A stretch of DNA of 30,562 nt from JBDIBB01 sp039812685 (GCA_039812685.1 JBDIBB010000046.1:1-30562), one strand, 5' to 3'; shown: positions 15,013-23,347, numbered from the stretch's first letter. Notes: a model not told the origin generated them from the letters alone. Numbers and translations: made by a program.

Positions 15013-15816
15013 CTAGCGCCGCGTGCGGTACTCGAACTCCGCGCGGCACCCGTCCCAGACGCGCACGCCCTCGCTGGTCCAGCTCCAGTTCCGCCCCTCG
15101 CGGCAGCGCGTGTCGCTGATGTTGCGTGCCACCCGGACCTCGCCGCCGATCGGCGCCGGGCAGAACGACTCACGCCCGCCCTGTGACTGGCAGGTGACGC
15201 GGGACATGCGCGGACCGTCCGGGGGCAGTTCGCCGCCGCGCGGGCGGTAGGAGAACTCGGCCCGGCAGCCGTTCCACACGGTGACGCCGTTGTTCGTCCA
15301 GTTCCAGGTGCGGCCGAACACGCAGTCGGCGTCGCTGAGCTGTCGCGCCAGCTGGACGTCGCCGCCAATGGCCGCCGGGCAGAACGCCTCGCGGTTGCCC
15401 TCCGACTGACAGGTGACGAACTCGCGGCGTCCGCCCCAGGCGCCGCCACCGCCGCCGCCCCATCCGCCACCACCGCCGCCCCATCCGCCAGTTCCACCGC
15501 TGCCGCCCCAGCCGCCGGGGCCGCCGCGCCGCCGGAACTCGAACTCCGCCCGGCAGCCGCCCGACACCCAGATGCCACCGCGGTCCCAGCGCCAGGTGCG
15601 GCCCTCGCGGCAGGGAGCATCGCTGAGCTGACGACGAATCCGCACGTCACCGCCAATCGAGGCGCGGCAGTAGTTCTCGCGGCCGTCGCGCGACTCACAG
15701 CGCAGCCGCTCCCACTCGCCGCCGAACTGGGCGGCAGCCGGCGTCGGGGCGAGAAGGGCCATGAACGGAACCAGAACCGCACACGCCGCCAGACGCGGCA
15801 GATGAGCACTCGTCAT
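15013..15816 (-). CDS. secreted protein with three DUF3011 repeats
   Basis: The 267-residue product starts with a Sec signal peptide (about 30 residues, ending APTPAAAQF). Three copies of a roughly 60-residue module follow. Each has four Cys and the pattern C-S/Q-S, C-P/R-A, IGG-V, LSD or ISD, C-REG or C-VFG, then W-W and GCRAEF. Each could form two disulphides outside the cytoplasm. Repeats 1 and 2 are joined by a Gly/Trp linker (GGWGG units, about 30 residues), while repeats 2 and 3 are joined by a short Pro/Gly linker. DUF3011 has no established function. The start at 15816 is backed by GGAGG with a 7-nt spacer and a -10 box further upstream. Confidence 0.88.
   Translation of the reverse strand: MTSAHLPRLAACAVLVPFMALLAPTPAAAQFGGEWERLRCESRDGRENYCRASIGGDVRIRRQLSDAPCREGRTWRWDRGGIWVSGGCRAEFEFRRRGGPGGWGGSGGTGGWGGGGGGWGGGGGGAWGGRREFVTCQSEGNREAFCPAAIGGDVQLARQLSDADCVFGRTWNWTNNGVTVWNGCRAEFSYRPRGGELPPDGPRMSRVTCQSQGGRESFCPAPIGGEVRVARNISDTRCREGRNWSWTSEGVRVWDGCRAEFEYRTRR
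15440..15530 (-). repeat. low-complexity coding repeat (Gly/Trp linker)
   Basis: Near-identical short units (CCGCCGCCCCATCCGCCA on the plus strand, twice) encode the GGWGGGG linker of the DUF3011 protein. Such tracts can change in length by slippage, which would alter linker length without a frameshift when units are multiples of three. Confidence 0.7.
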
Positions 15817-15837
15817 CGGACGTCCTCCGGAGCCCCG

Positions 15838-15843
15838 ATGATA
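15838..15843 (-). promoter_or_regulatory. -10 element for the DUF3011 gene
   Basis: TATCAT on the minus strand lies 22 nt upstream of the ATG. It leaves a leader of about 15 nt that contains the GGAGG site. Confidence 0.45.
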
Positions 15844-16004
15844 CCGCGTCGCGTCCCCGTCATCCGTCACCTCGCTCTGCCGCACGCGCGGCGCATCGTG
15901 CGTGGTGAGGACGAGTGAACGCCCGCGGGATTCCCCGCGCCGGGGGCATCGCCGGTCCGGCTGATGCCGGCCCTTCACCTGCCGTCGGCCGGGTTCAGCT
16001 CAGG

Positions 16005-16010
16005 TAGAAT
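16005..16010 (+). promoter_or_regulatory. -10 element for the YugP-type peptidase gene
   Basis: TAGAAT lies 52 nt upstream of the ATG at 16063. No consensus -35 is seen. It is the only good AT-rich hexamer in this gap on the plus strand. Confidence 0.45.
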
Positions 16011-16062
16011 TGGACCCTGAGATCCGGCGCGGAGTTCGACGACGGATCTGGAGAACGGACCG

Positions 16063-16779
16063 ATGTATTTCGACCCGGTATATTGGCTGGTGATCGGGCT
16101 CGGCATGGCGCTGAGCCTGTGGGCCCAGTTCAAGGTCAAGAGCACCTTCGGCAAGTACAGTCAGTACGCCACCGCGTCCGGGCTGACCGGCGCCGACGTG
16201 GCGCGGCGCATCCTCGCCGACAACGGGATCCGCGACGTGCGGGTGGAGCCGGTCGCCGGCGAGCTGTCGGATCACTACGACCCGCGCACGCGGACGCTGC
16301 GGCTCAGCGAGCCGATCTACGGCAGTCGCAGCATGGCGGCCGTCGGCGTCGCGGCCCACGAGGTAGGCCACGCCATCCAGCACGCGCAGAACTACGCGCC
16401 GCTGGGGTTCCGCTCGGCCTGGGTGCCGGTGGCCAACTTCGGCGGCGGGCTCTCGATGCTCGTCCTCATGGGCGCCCTCATGATGGGCGGCGCCACCACC
16501 GCCCTCGGCGGCAAGCTCGGGCTGCTCGGCGTGCTGCTGTTTGCCACCACCACGGTGTTCACACTCGTCACGCTGCCGGTGGAGTTCGATGCGAGCCGTC
16601 GCGCCCTGGTCACGCTCGAGCGCGGCGGCTACGTCAGCGCGCAGGAACTGACCGGCGCGAAGAAGGTGCTCGACGCCGCCGCCATGACCTACGTGGCCGC
16701 ATTCGTCACCTCGCTGCTCACCCTGCTCTACTGGGCGTGGCGGCTCGGCCTGATCGGCGGCGGCCGCGACGACCGCTGA
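16063..16779 (+). CDS. YugP-family membrane zinc metallopeptidase
   Basis: The 238-residue integral membrane protein has an N-terminal helix (residues 5-22). A soluble loop carries the zinc-binding motif HEVGH at residues 99-103. Hydrophobic segments follow at about 115-150, 152-175 and 205-232. YugP-like proteins are M48-related putative zinc peptidases of the inner membrane with no defined substrate. HAIQHA directly after the motif and LPVEFDASRRA (residues about 180-190) are family features, the latter likely supplying the third zinc ligand Glu. The start is the ATG at 16063 with GGAG about 8 nt upstream. The next gene begins 95 nt downstream on the same strand. Confidence 0.9.
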   Translation: MYFDPVYWLVIGLGMALSLWAQFKVKSTFGKYSQYATASGLTGADVARRILADNGIRDVRVEPVAGELSDHYDPRTRTLRLSEPIYGSRSMAAVGVAAHEVGHAIQHAQNYAPLGFRSAWVPVANFGGGLSMLVLMGALMMGGATTALGGKLGLLGVLLFATTTVFTLVTLPVEFDASRRALVTLERGGYVSAQELTGAKKVLDAAAMTYVAAFVTSLLTLLYWAWRLGLIGGGRDDR

Positions 16780-16874
16780 TCCCGACGGGCGCACGCATCC
16801 GCGCAGCGCCGCCGCATCGCCGCGTCGTGAGCCGGATCCCGGACGGTTCTCACCTTCCGCAGGGTGGAGCCGAG

Positions 16875-17771
16875 ATGGGCACGAGACAGCGTGTGAGACA
16901 CGAAGCCCGGGGGCGAGCCGTCCGCCTCCGATCCCTGCTGCTGCTGGCAGCGCTGGCCGGCCTGCCGCCGGTGACCCGTGCGGCGGCGCCCGAGGCCGAG
17001 GGGCCGGCGCCGGCGGCGCTGACCGCCTGGCACGCCTACGTCGCCGCGAGCGAGCGGCGCATCGGCGCCGAACTCGCGCGTGAGGGCGGTCCGTGGCTCG
17101 TCTTCGAGACACTGGGTCCCGGGGTCGTCCCGGCGGCCAGGGCCGCGCTGTCGCGCGGCGAGGTCTTCGTCCACCACATGGATCCGCCACCAGGTGCGCC
17201 TCAGGACGCCTCCGGCGCCCTGCTCCATCACTGGCTGGGCGCCGTGCTGGTGCCCGGCGCCACCGTCGACGAGGTGCTGGCCTTCGTCCAGGCCTGCGAC
17301 CGGCATGCGCGCTACTACACCGACGTGATGGCGTCCAGGACGCTGGCGCACGACGGCAACCGGTTCCACGTCTTCCTGAAACTGCAGCGATCGCGCTTCG
17401 GCGTGAGCGCGCACTACGACACCGAGCACGACGTGGTCTACCGCCGCCACGACGCCGTGCGCGCGTCGAGCCGCAGCACCGCCACCCGCATCGCGGAACT
17501 CGATCGCGCCGGCACGCCGCTGGAGCGCGAGAAGCCGCCGGACGCGGATCGCGGCTACCTCTGGCGCCTGAACTCCTACTGGCGGTTCCTGCAGACCCGG
17601 GATGGCGTCATCGTCGAGTGCGAGTCGGTGAGCCTGAGCCGCGACATCCCGTTCGGCCTCGGCTTCATCGTCGGACCGTTCGTCCGCTCGGTTCCGCGCG
17701 ACTCGCTCGATCGCACGCTGCGGGACATGCGCGCGGGCGTCGCCGCCGCCAGGAAGGACGGTGGGGCGTGA
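16875..17771 (+). CDS. secreted protein of unknown family, possibly START/SRPBCC-like
   Basis: The 298-residue product begins with an Arg-rich n-region and a hydrophobic core (LRSLLLLAALAGLPPVTRAAA), consistent with a Sec signal peptide cleaved near residue 37. The body alternates short strands with a long C-terminal helix (SVPRDSLDRTLRDMRAGVAAAR). It contains segments such as HYDTEHDVVYRR and GYLWRLNSYWRFLQTRDGVIVECESVSLSRDIP. That layout resembles START-like lipid-binding domains, but I do not recognise a named family and the fold call is tentative. The ATG at 16875 has GGTGGAG upstream. The much longer open frame 5' of it antisense-overlaps nothing and merely runs out of frame through the YugP gene. 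Confidence 0.75.
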   Translation: MGTRQRVRHEARGRAVRLRSLLLLAALAGLPPVTRAAAPEAEGPAPAALTAWHAYVAASERRIGAELAREGGPWLVFETLGPGVVPAARAALSRGEVFVHHMDPPPGAPQDASGALLHHWLGAVLVPGATVDEVLAFVQACDRHARYYTDVMASRTLAHDGNRFHVFLKLQRSRFGVSAHYDTEHDVVYRRHDAVRASSRSTATRIAELDRAGTPLEREKPPDADRGYLWRLNSYWRFLQTRDGVIVECESVSLSRDIPFGLGFIVGPFVRSVPRDSLDRTLRDMRAGVAAARKDGGA

Positions 17772-17785
17772 GCCGGTGTCGCCCC

Positions 17786-17813
17786 TTGCATCCCGCCGGC
17801 ACGGCGGTACACA
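17786..17813 (+). promoter_or_regulatory. promoter for the exported methyltransferase gene
   Basis: TTGCAT (17786-17791), a 16-nt spacer and TACACA (17808-17813) form one of the better -35/-10 pairs here. Transcription would start near 17820, about 32 nt before the ATG. Confidence 0.45.
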
Positions 17814-17851
17814 CTGCGGCGCAGCGGTTCTGCCGCTTCCCTGGAGGCCCG

Positions 17852-18436
17852 ATGTCCGCGAGACGATTCCCGCTGTATGCCGCGACCGCGTTCGCCGCCG
17901 CGATCCTGTCTGCCCCGCTCGCCACCTCCGTCCGCGCCGTCTCGCCGCAGGCGACGGCGCAGGCGCCGGCGCGCACGCCCGACGTCATCTTCGTCCCCAC
18001 GCCGGAGCAGGTGGTGGAGGCGATGCTGAAGGTTGCGAAGGTCGGCCCCGGCGACGTCGTCTACGACCTCGGGTGCGGAGACGGCCGCATCGTGATCGCC
18101 GCCGCGCAGAAGCACGGCGCCCGCGGGGTGGGCATCGACATCGACCCCGAGCGCATCCAGGAGGCCACGGCCAACGCCGCCCGCGCCGGCGTGAACGACC
18201 GGGTGAAGTTCATGCAGGCCGATCTGTTCACCACCGACATCAGTGAAGCCACGGTCGTGACGCTCTATCTGCTGCCGTCGCTCAACGAGAAGCTGATGCC
18301 GAAGCTCATGAAGGAACTCAGGCCCGGCACCCGCGTGGTGTCACACGCCTTCGGCATGCCCGATTCGTGGCCGCCCGAGCAGAAGCTCGACGTCGACGGC
18401 CGCACGGTCTACTTCTGGACCATCCCGAAGAGGTAG
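17852..18436 (+). CDS. class I SAM-dependent methyltransferase-like protein with an export signal
   Basis: The 194-residue product starts with MSARRFPLYAATAFAAAILSAP, a clear signal peptide or lipid-free export signal followed by an Ala/Pro linker to about residue 45. It then carries a compact Rossmann methyltransferase core. Motif I is YDLGCGDGRI, the acidic end of strand 2 is GIDIDPERI, and a further motif is VKFMQADLFTTD. TLYLLPSLNEKLMPKL corresponds to the motif after strand 4. Residues for S-adenosylmethionine binding are intact. SAM is not known to be supplied outside the cytoplasm, so either the N-terminus is an uncleaved anchor facing inward or the fold has another ligand. The ATG has GGAGG 4 nt upstream. 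The substrate is unknown. Confidence 0.85.
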   Translation: MSARRFPLYAATAFAAAILSAPLATSVRAVSPQATAQAPARTPDVIFVPTPEQVVEAMLKVAKVGPGDVVYDLGCGDGRIVIAAAQKHGARGVGIDIDPERIQEATANAARAGVNDRVKFMQADLFTTDISEATVVTLYLLPSLNEKLMPKLMKELRPGTRVVSHAFGMPDSWPPEQKLDVDGRTVYFWTIPKR

Positions 18437-18441
18437 CCTCC

Positions 18442-18468
18442 CCGGGCCGTGGGGGGAACGAGGCCCGG
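18442..18468. terminator. hairpin between convergent genes
   Basis: CCGGGCC and GGCCCGG form a 7-bp stem around a 13-nt loop in the 40-nt gap between the methyltransferase stop and the convergent DUF2780-like gene's stop. No U-tract. Confidence 0.4.
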
Positions 18469-18476
18469 CGGACCGC

Positions 18477-18932
18477 TCACCGTCCGAGCAGTTGCCTGGC
18501 GCCAGGAATCGCATCGACCACGCGATTGACGAGATCGCTGTCCGCGTAGGTCCGCGCGAAGTCGACGAACATCATCGCGAACTGCGACGCCTTCTGGGGA
18601 TCGAATCCCACTTCGGTCAACAGCCGCAGCAACGCCGCGCCGCTGCCGATGGTGCCTTGAATCGCGGTGGCCGCGCTGGTGACGAGATCGCCGAGCGCGC
18701 CGGCCACGCCGCCCGGTGGAGGCGGCGGGGCGGGGCGGAACGAGGCGAGCAGTTCGGCCGCGCCGGGAATGCGCGAGAGCAACTGCTGGACGTCGGCCGC
18801 AGGCGCCGCCTGGGCGGCCAGATCGAGCACGGCCGCCGTTGCCCGCCGCACCGTCTGCTCGGTGGCCCCGAGCGTGATGGCCGCCAGATCGACGAAGTCC
18901 CGCAGTCGTGCGTCCAGGATTCGGCTCCTCAC
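18477..18932 (-). CDS. small DUF2780-like helical protein
   Basis: The 151-residue product looks like a tandem of two helical modules, each ending in a similar IPGA motif. One is LLSRIPGAAELLASF near residues 52-66 and the other VDAIPGARQLLGR at the C-terminus. They are separated by a Pro/Gly linker (APPPPPGG). This pattern resembles DUF2780 proteins, whose function is unknown. No signal peptide or membrane helix is evident. I chose the GTG at 18932 because a likely -10 box lies at 18959-18964 and transcription would begin near 18952. The GTG at 18968 would therefore be outside the message. The ribosome binding site is not clear. Confidence 0.7.
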   Translation of the reverse strand: MRSRILDARLRDFVDLAAITLGATEQTVRRATAAVLDLAAQAAPAADVQQLLSRIPGAAELLASFRPAPPPPPGGVAGALGDLVTSAATAIQGTIGSGAALLRLLTEVGFDPQKASQFAMMFVDFARTYADSDLVNRVVDAIPGARQLLGR

Positions 18933-18958
18933 GGGCCGCGGCCGGCCCGACCAGGCGC

Positions 18959-18964
18959 AGTGTA
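18959..18964 (-). promoter_or_regulatory. extended -10 element for the DUF2780-like gene
   Basis: TGCTACACT on the minus strand is an extended -10 (TG-N-TACACT). It places the start of transcription about 20 nt before the GTG at 18932 and thereby helps to choose that start. Confidence 0.5.
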
Positions 18965-19104
18965 GCACCTCGACAGTCGGCCGCCTGACGCGGCGTCGTG
19001 CACCAGTCCGCGGCGGCCGGACCCTGCGCCGCCGGATCGCGTGGCGCGGGCAGAGCCGCCTGGTTACATGCCGCGCACCGGCGCGCCGGGCCGGCAGTCA
19101 CTCG

Positions 19105-19113
19105 TGGTAGAGT
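19105..19113 (+). promoter_or_regulatory. extended -10 element for coaA, leaderless geometry
   Basis: TGGTAGAGT (TG-N-TAGAGT) ends exactly 6 nt before the GTG at 19120, so transcription should begin at or next to the start codon. No Shine-Dalgarno sequence is present, consistent with a leaderless message. Confidence 0.55.
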
Positions 19114-19119
19114 CGCGGC

Positions 19120-20076
19120 GTGCGCGCGCCGGCGACCGCTTCGCCCCCCTTCTCCCCCTACATCACGTTCGACCACGACGAGTGGGCTGCCCTGCGCGCC
19201 TCGACGCCACTCACGCTCTCGGAATCCGATCTCGAGCGCCTCCGGGGCATCAACGAGGCCCTGTCGCTCGAGGAAGTGGTGAAGATCTACCTGCCGCTGT
19301 CCCGCCTGCTGAATCTGTACGTGGCGGCGCGGCAGGGGCTCTACCTGGCACGCGGCCGGTTCCTCGGTGATTCCACGGCCAAGGTGCCGTACGTGATCGG
19401 CATCGCGGGCAGCGTGGCGGTCGGCAAGAGCACGTCGGCACGCGTGCTGCGCGAACTGCTCTCGCGCTGGCCCAACCACCCGAAGGTCGACCTGGTCACC
19501 ACCGACGGCTTCCTCTACCCCAACCGCGTGCTGAAGGCCCGTGGCCTGATGGATCGCAAGGGGTTTCCGGAGAGCTACGACGTGCGGCGGCTCATCCGGT
19601 TCGTGGCCGACGTGAAATCGGGCCGCGAGCAGGTGCGGGCCCCGGTCTACTCCCACCTTCGCTACGACATCGTCGCCGACGAGACCGTGGAGGTGTGCCA
19701 GCCCGACATCATGATCGTCGAGGGGCTCAACGTGCTGCAGTCGGGCCTGCGGGTGGCCAACGCACCGAGCGTGTTCGTCTCCGACTTCTTCGACTTCTCC
19801 GTGTTCGTCGACGCGAAGGAGGCGCACATCCTGCAGTGGTACGTGAACCGGTTCCTCACGCTGCGCGGCACGGCATTCGCCGATCCCAGATCGTACTTCC
19901 ATCGTTACGCGAACCTGTCTGACGCCGAGGCGGTGGCCACGGCGCGCGACATCTGGCAGCGCATCAACGGCCCCAACCTGCGTGAGAACATCCTTCCCAC
20001 GCGCACGCGGGCCAGCCTCGTGCTCGAGAAGAGCGCTGACCACACGATCCGGCGCGTTCATCTGCGAAAGCTGTAG
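19120..20076 (+). CDS. coaA: type I pantothenate kinase
   Basis: The 318-residue cytoplasmic kinase phosphorylates pantothenate, the first committed step of coenzyme A synthesis. The P-loop is GSVAVGKS (residues 97-104). TTDGFLYPN (127-135) is the CoaA hallmark that carries the catalytic Asp. RKGFPESYD and PVYSHLRYD continue the family pattern, and IMIVEGLNVLQ corresponds to the strand before the lid. An N-terminal segment with FDHDEWAALR is typical. Length and motifs match bacterial CoaA, which is generally feedback-inhibited by CoA. The start is a GTG with an extended -10 box directly upstream. The gene is convergent with the sensor kinase. Confidence 0.95.
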   Translation: MRAPATASPPFSPYITFDHDEWAALRASTPLTLSESDLERLRGINEALSLEEVVKIYLPLSRLLNLYVAARQGLYLARGRFLGDSTAKVPYVIGIAGSVAVGKSTSARVLRELLSRWPNHPKVDLVTTDGFLYPNRVLKARGLMDRKGFPESYDVRRLIRFVADVKSGREQVRAPVYSHLRYDIVADETVEVCQPDIMIVEGLNVLQSGLRVANAPSVFVSDFFDFSVFVDAKEAHILQWYVNRFLTLRGTAFADPRSYFHRYANLSDAEAVATARDIWQRINGPNLRENILPTRTRASLVLEKSADHTIRRVHLRKL

Positions 20077-20084
20077 CAGCCGGA

Positions 20085-20102
20085 CGGTCCGGCGCCGGAC
20101 CG
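20085..20102. terminator. 18-bp perfect palindrome between coaA and the sensor kinase gene
   Basis: CGGTCCGGCGCCGGACCG reads the same on both strands and can fold with a 7-bp stem and 4-nt loop. It lies 8 nt after the coaA stop and 46 nt from the convergent stop. A terminator or mRNA-end hairpin is most likely. Confidence 0.5.
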
Positions 20103-20148
20103 GGGGCGCCTCGCATCCGGTACGAGGGCGACGCGTTGCCGCACTGCC

Positions 20149-23100
20149 TCAGGCGGGGGGCCGCTCATACCCTCTCGCGGTCAGCCAGGCATGGCCGCGT
20201 TTGAGGGCAGCCGTCAGTTGCTCCATGCGGAAGGGCTTGGCCACGTAATCGTTCATCCCTTCATCCAGGCAACGCTGTGCATCGCCCTCGAGCGTGTGGG
20301 CCGTCATCGCTGCGATGTAGATACCGTCGCCGCCCGTGGCGGCCCGGATGCGCCGTGTGGCCTCGAAGCCGTCCATCCCGGGCATCTGCACGTCCATCAG
20401 GATGCAACCGATGCCACCGCGGGCCGCGCGCTCAACGCCGGCCGTCCCGGAATCGACCACCTCGGGTGCATAGCCCAGCCGGCGCAGCGTCGCGCAGGCC
20501 AGCTTCTGGTTCACGGCGTTGTCCTCGACGACAAGGATCGTCATCGGGTGGCGCCGGGCAAACGACACGCTGAGGTCAGGGGCTTCGGGGGCCTCGGGCA
20601 GCGGCTGATCCGCGGCCGGCGCAAACGGCACCTCCACCGTGAACGTGCTGCCGGCGCCCGGCACACTCGCCGCGGTGAGCGTGCCGCCCATCAGGCTCGC
20701 CAGGCTCGCCGCGATCGACAGCCCGAGACCGGTGCCGCCGTACTTGCGCGAGACCGCGGCGTCGGCCTGCGAGAAGGGCTGGAAGAGGCGCCCGAGCCGG
20801 TCGGCCGGGATCCCGATGCCGGTGTCGGCCACGACGATGCGCAGGCGATCAGCCGGGACGAGGTCGGCCCGCACGTGCACACGGCCTTCCTCGGTGAACT
20901 TCACGGCGTTGCCCACGAGGTTGGCCAGCACCTGCCGCAGGCGCGTCGCGTCGCCGATCATCGCTGCCGGCACCTCAGGCGCAATCTCGCAGTCGAGGGC
21001 GATCCCTTTCTCGCGGGCGCGTGGCGTGAACAGCCGCACGGTGTCGTGGATGACGTCGCGCACCGGGAAGGAAGCCGACTCGAGGTCGAGCCGCCCCGCT
21101 TCCACCTTCGAGTAATCGAGGATGTCGTTGATCACGGCCAGCAGCGTCTCGCTGCTCGCGCGCATCGTCGCGACGTAGTCGGCCTGCTCGGCGTCGAGCG
21201 GCGTCGATCGCAGCAGTTCCGTGAAGCCGATCAGCCCGTTGAGCGGCGTCCGCAGCTCGTGGCTCATCATCGCCAGGAACCGGCTCTTCATCCGGCTGGC
21301 CTCGTCGGCCAGGTTACGGGCGGCGATGAGTTCGGCCTCCGCACGCTTGCGCTCGGTGATGTCGCGCTTGAACGCGATGAAGTGCGCGATCTGGCCGTCG
21401 GCGTCGCGCACGGGCGTCACCGTCATCTCCTCGGTGTAGATCGTGCCGTCCTTGCGGCGGTTCTGCAGCTCGCCGGCCCACTCCTGCCCGCTCGTGATGG
21501 TGCGCCAGAAGTCGTGGTAGAACCCATCGCCCTGCCGTCCCGACTTCAGCATCCGCGGATTCCTGCCCGCGATCTCGTCACGCTCGTACCCGGTGAGCGT
21601 GGTGAAGGCCGGGTTCACCCAGACCACCAGGCCCCGGCGGTCGGTGATCACGATGGCGGTGGCCGCGGCGGCCAGCCCGGCCAGTTGGAGCGAGAGGCGA
21701 TCCTGCAGGGCGTGATCGTCGCTCACGTCGAAGACGACGCCGGCGAACATGTCGTGGCGCGGGTCGTGCCGATCGTGCGAGACCAGTTGACCCATCGTCC
21801 GGATCCAGCGCAGCCGGCCATCGGGCGTGACGACCCGATAGGTGAAGTCCATCACGTCCTGCTCGCCCCGGACGACGTTGGTGAAGGCAGCCAGCAGCCG
21901 GGGCAGGTCCTCGGGCATGACCGTCGACTTCACGTGGCTGACGATGCTGCGGACGGGAAAGTCGGTGGCGGCCAGGTCGAAGAGTTCGGCGAACCGCCGA
22001 TCGACGTAGCCGCGGGAGAGGTCGCGGGAGTACTCGAAATAGCCGGCCCCCCACGCAGCGAACGCCAGCTTGAGGCGGCTCTGGTTGATGGCGAGCGTCT
22101 CGGCCGCCAGCCGTCGCTCGGTGACGTCGATGCACGAGCCGATGAACCCCGCGAACGTGCCGTCGGCGAGCCAGCGCGGGCGGGCGTGCGCGGCCACCCA
22201 GCGGTACTCGCCGTCGTGCCGGCGAAGGCGGAACTCCGCCTCGAACGGTTCCCGGCGGACGACGGCGCGTTCGTGGGCCGCCACCAGGCCCCGGCGGTCC
22301 CCCGGGTGCACGGGGCTGGCCCACCCTTCGCTCACCTGTTCGGCCGCCGACTTCCCCGTGAACTCCAGCCACTGGCGGTTGAAGTAGTCGGCGCGCCCAG
22401 TGACGTCGGCGGTCCAGATCAGGACGGGGGCATCGTCGGCCATCGCCTGGAACCGGGCTTCGCTCTCGACGAGGTTCTGCTCCGCCACCTTCCGGGCGGT
22501 CACGTCGAAGTGCAGCCCCTCGAGGCGCACCACGCGCCCATCGGCGTCCCACTCGACCGCGCGGCCGACCGCCTTCAGCCACACTGTCCCGCCCGAGCGC
22601 GCCCGGAGGCGATGCTCGATGCTGAACACGCTGGTTCGACCGCGCAGGTATTCACGCAGGGTGTCATCGGTGCGCGGGCCATCGGCCGGATCCACGAGCA
22701 GGGCCCGCCACACCGCGTGGGTCACTGGCAGATCCTCGAAACCGTATCCCAGCAACCGTGCCGTGCTCCGACTGATGCGGAGCCGGCCGCTGGGCGCGTG
22801 CCACTCCCAGCTGCCAAGGTCCGCGGCCTCCAGCGTGCGCTGGAAGTCCGGCTCGTCGAGCAGCCTGTGAGACGGGCCCGGCAAACCAGCCCTGGCGGCG
22901 GGATCCGTGCCCTGCGGCACCTCGAGGATGACGAGGAACCCGGCCGACCCGTGCGGGCTGGCGATGCAGAGCCTGACACCCGGCGCGCGCACGTGGCCGC
23001 GCGGCGCGTTGAGATCGACCGTCACGCGGCCTTCCCTGGCGAGCAGCGCCCGCTGCGCGAGATCGAGACGATCGGGGACCACCAGCGGGACCAGCCCGGC

Positions 23101-23325
23101 AATCCGGGCGTGCATCCAGGCTGGCAGCCCCGACCGCGCCCGCCCGTTGGCTGCCAGGACCAGACCCTGCCTCCCGCACCAGACGGCAGGCAGCGGCAGA
23201 TCGTCGAGCGAGAACCCCGCCGGCACCGCATCCCCGCCGGTCGTCGTGTCGGGCGGATCCGCGGTGTCAGCCCCGACAAGGAGCAGCGAGGAACCGGCGA
23301 GTGGGCGGGCAGGGGTCGAGGACAC
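20149..23325 (-). CDS. cytoplasmic hybrid sensor histidine kinase with four PAS domains and a C-terminal receiver
   Basis: The 1058-residue protein (from the chosen GTG) has a degenerate N-terminal sensor region (40-140) and four PAS/PAC units, at about 165-280, 295-410, 420-540 and 550-665. A HisKA dimerisation helix follows with the phosphoacceptor His689 in MSHELRTPLNG. The HATPase has an N-box Asn near 806, DTGIGIP at 834-840 and GGTGLGLSI at 863-871. The receiver from 928 has EDN and the acceptor Asp978 in LMDVQMPGMDG, and the conserved Lys in VAKPF. No membrane helices are seen, so the signal is cytosolic. No partner regulator or Hpt domain is adjacent. Start choice is uncertain: an ATG at 23481 would add 52 poorly conserved residues and overlap the neighbouring promoter. 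Confidence 0.9.
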   Translation of the reverse strand: MSSTPARPLAGSSLLLVGADTADPPDTTTGGDAVPAGFSLDDLPLPAVWCGRQGLVLAANGRARSGLPAWMHARIAGLVPLVVPDRLDLAQRALLAREGRVTVDLNAPRGHVRAPGVRLCIASPHGSAGFLVILEVPQGTDPAARAGLPGPSHRLLDEPDFQRTLEAADLGSWEWHAPSGRLRISRSTARLLGYGFEDLPVTHAVWRALLVDPADGPRTDDTLREYLRGRTSVFSIEHRLRARSGGTVWLKAVGRAVEWDADGRVVRLEGLHFDVTARKVAEQNLVESEARFQAMADDAPVLIWTADVTGRADYFNRQWLEFTGKSAAEQVSEGWASPVHPGDRRGLVAAHERAVVRREPFEAEFRLRRHDGEYRWVAAHARPRWLADGTFAGFIGSCIDVTERRLAAETLAINQSRLKLAFAAWGAGYFEYSRDLSRGYVDRRFAELFDLAATDFPVRSIVSHVKSTVMPEDLPRLLAAFTNVVRGEQDVMDFTYRVVTPDGRLRWIRTMGQLVSHDRHDPRHDMFAGVVFDVSDDHALQDRLSLQLAGLAAAATAIVITDRRGLVVWVNPAFTTLTGYERDEIAGRNPRMLKSGRQGDGFYHDFWRTITSGQEWAGELQNRRKDGTIYTEEMTVTPVRDADGQIAHFIAFKRDITERKRAEAELIAARNLADEASRMKSRFLAMMSHELRTPLNGLIGFTELLRSTPLDAEQADYVATMRASSETLLAVINDILDYSKVEAGRLDLESASFPVRDVIHDTVRLFTPRAREKGIALDCEIAPEVPAAMIGDATRLRQVLANLVGNAVKFTEEGRVHVRADLVPADRLRIVVADTGIGIPADRLGRLFQPFSQADAAVSRKYGGTGLGLSIAASLASLMGGTLTAASVPGAGSTFTVEVPFAPAADQPLPEAPEAPDLSVSFARRHPMTILVVEDNAVNQKLACATLRRLGYAPEVVDSGTAGVERAARGGIGCILMDVQMPGMDGFEATRRIRAATGGDGIYIAAMTAHTLEGDAQRCLDEGMNDYVAKPFRMEQLTAALKRGHAWLTARGYERPPA

Positions 23326-23347
23326 TGAGACGGATCCGCTCGAACTG

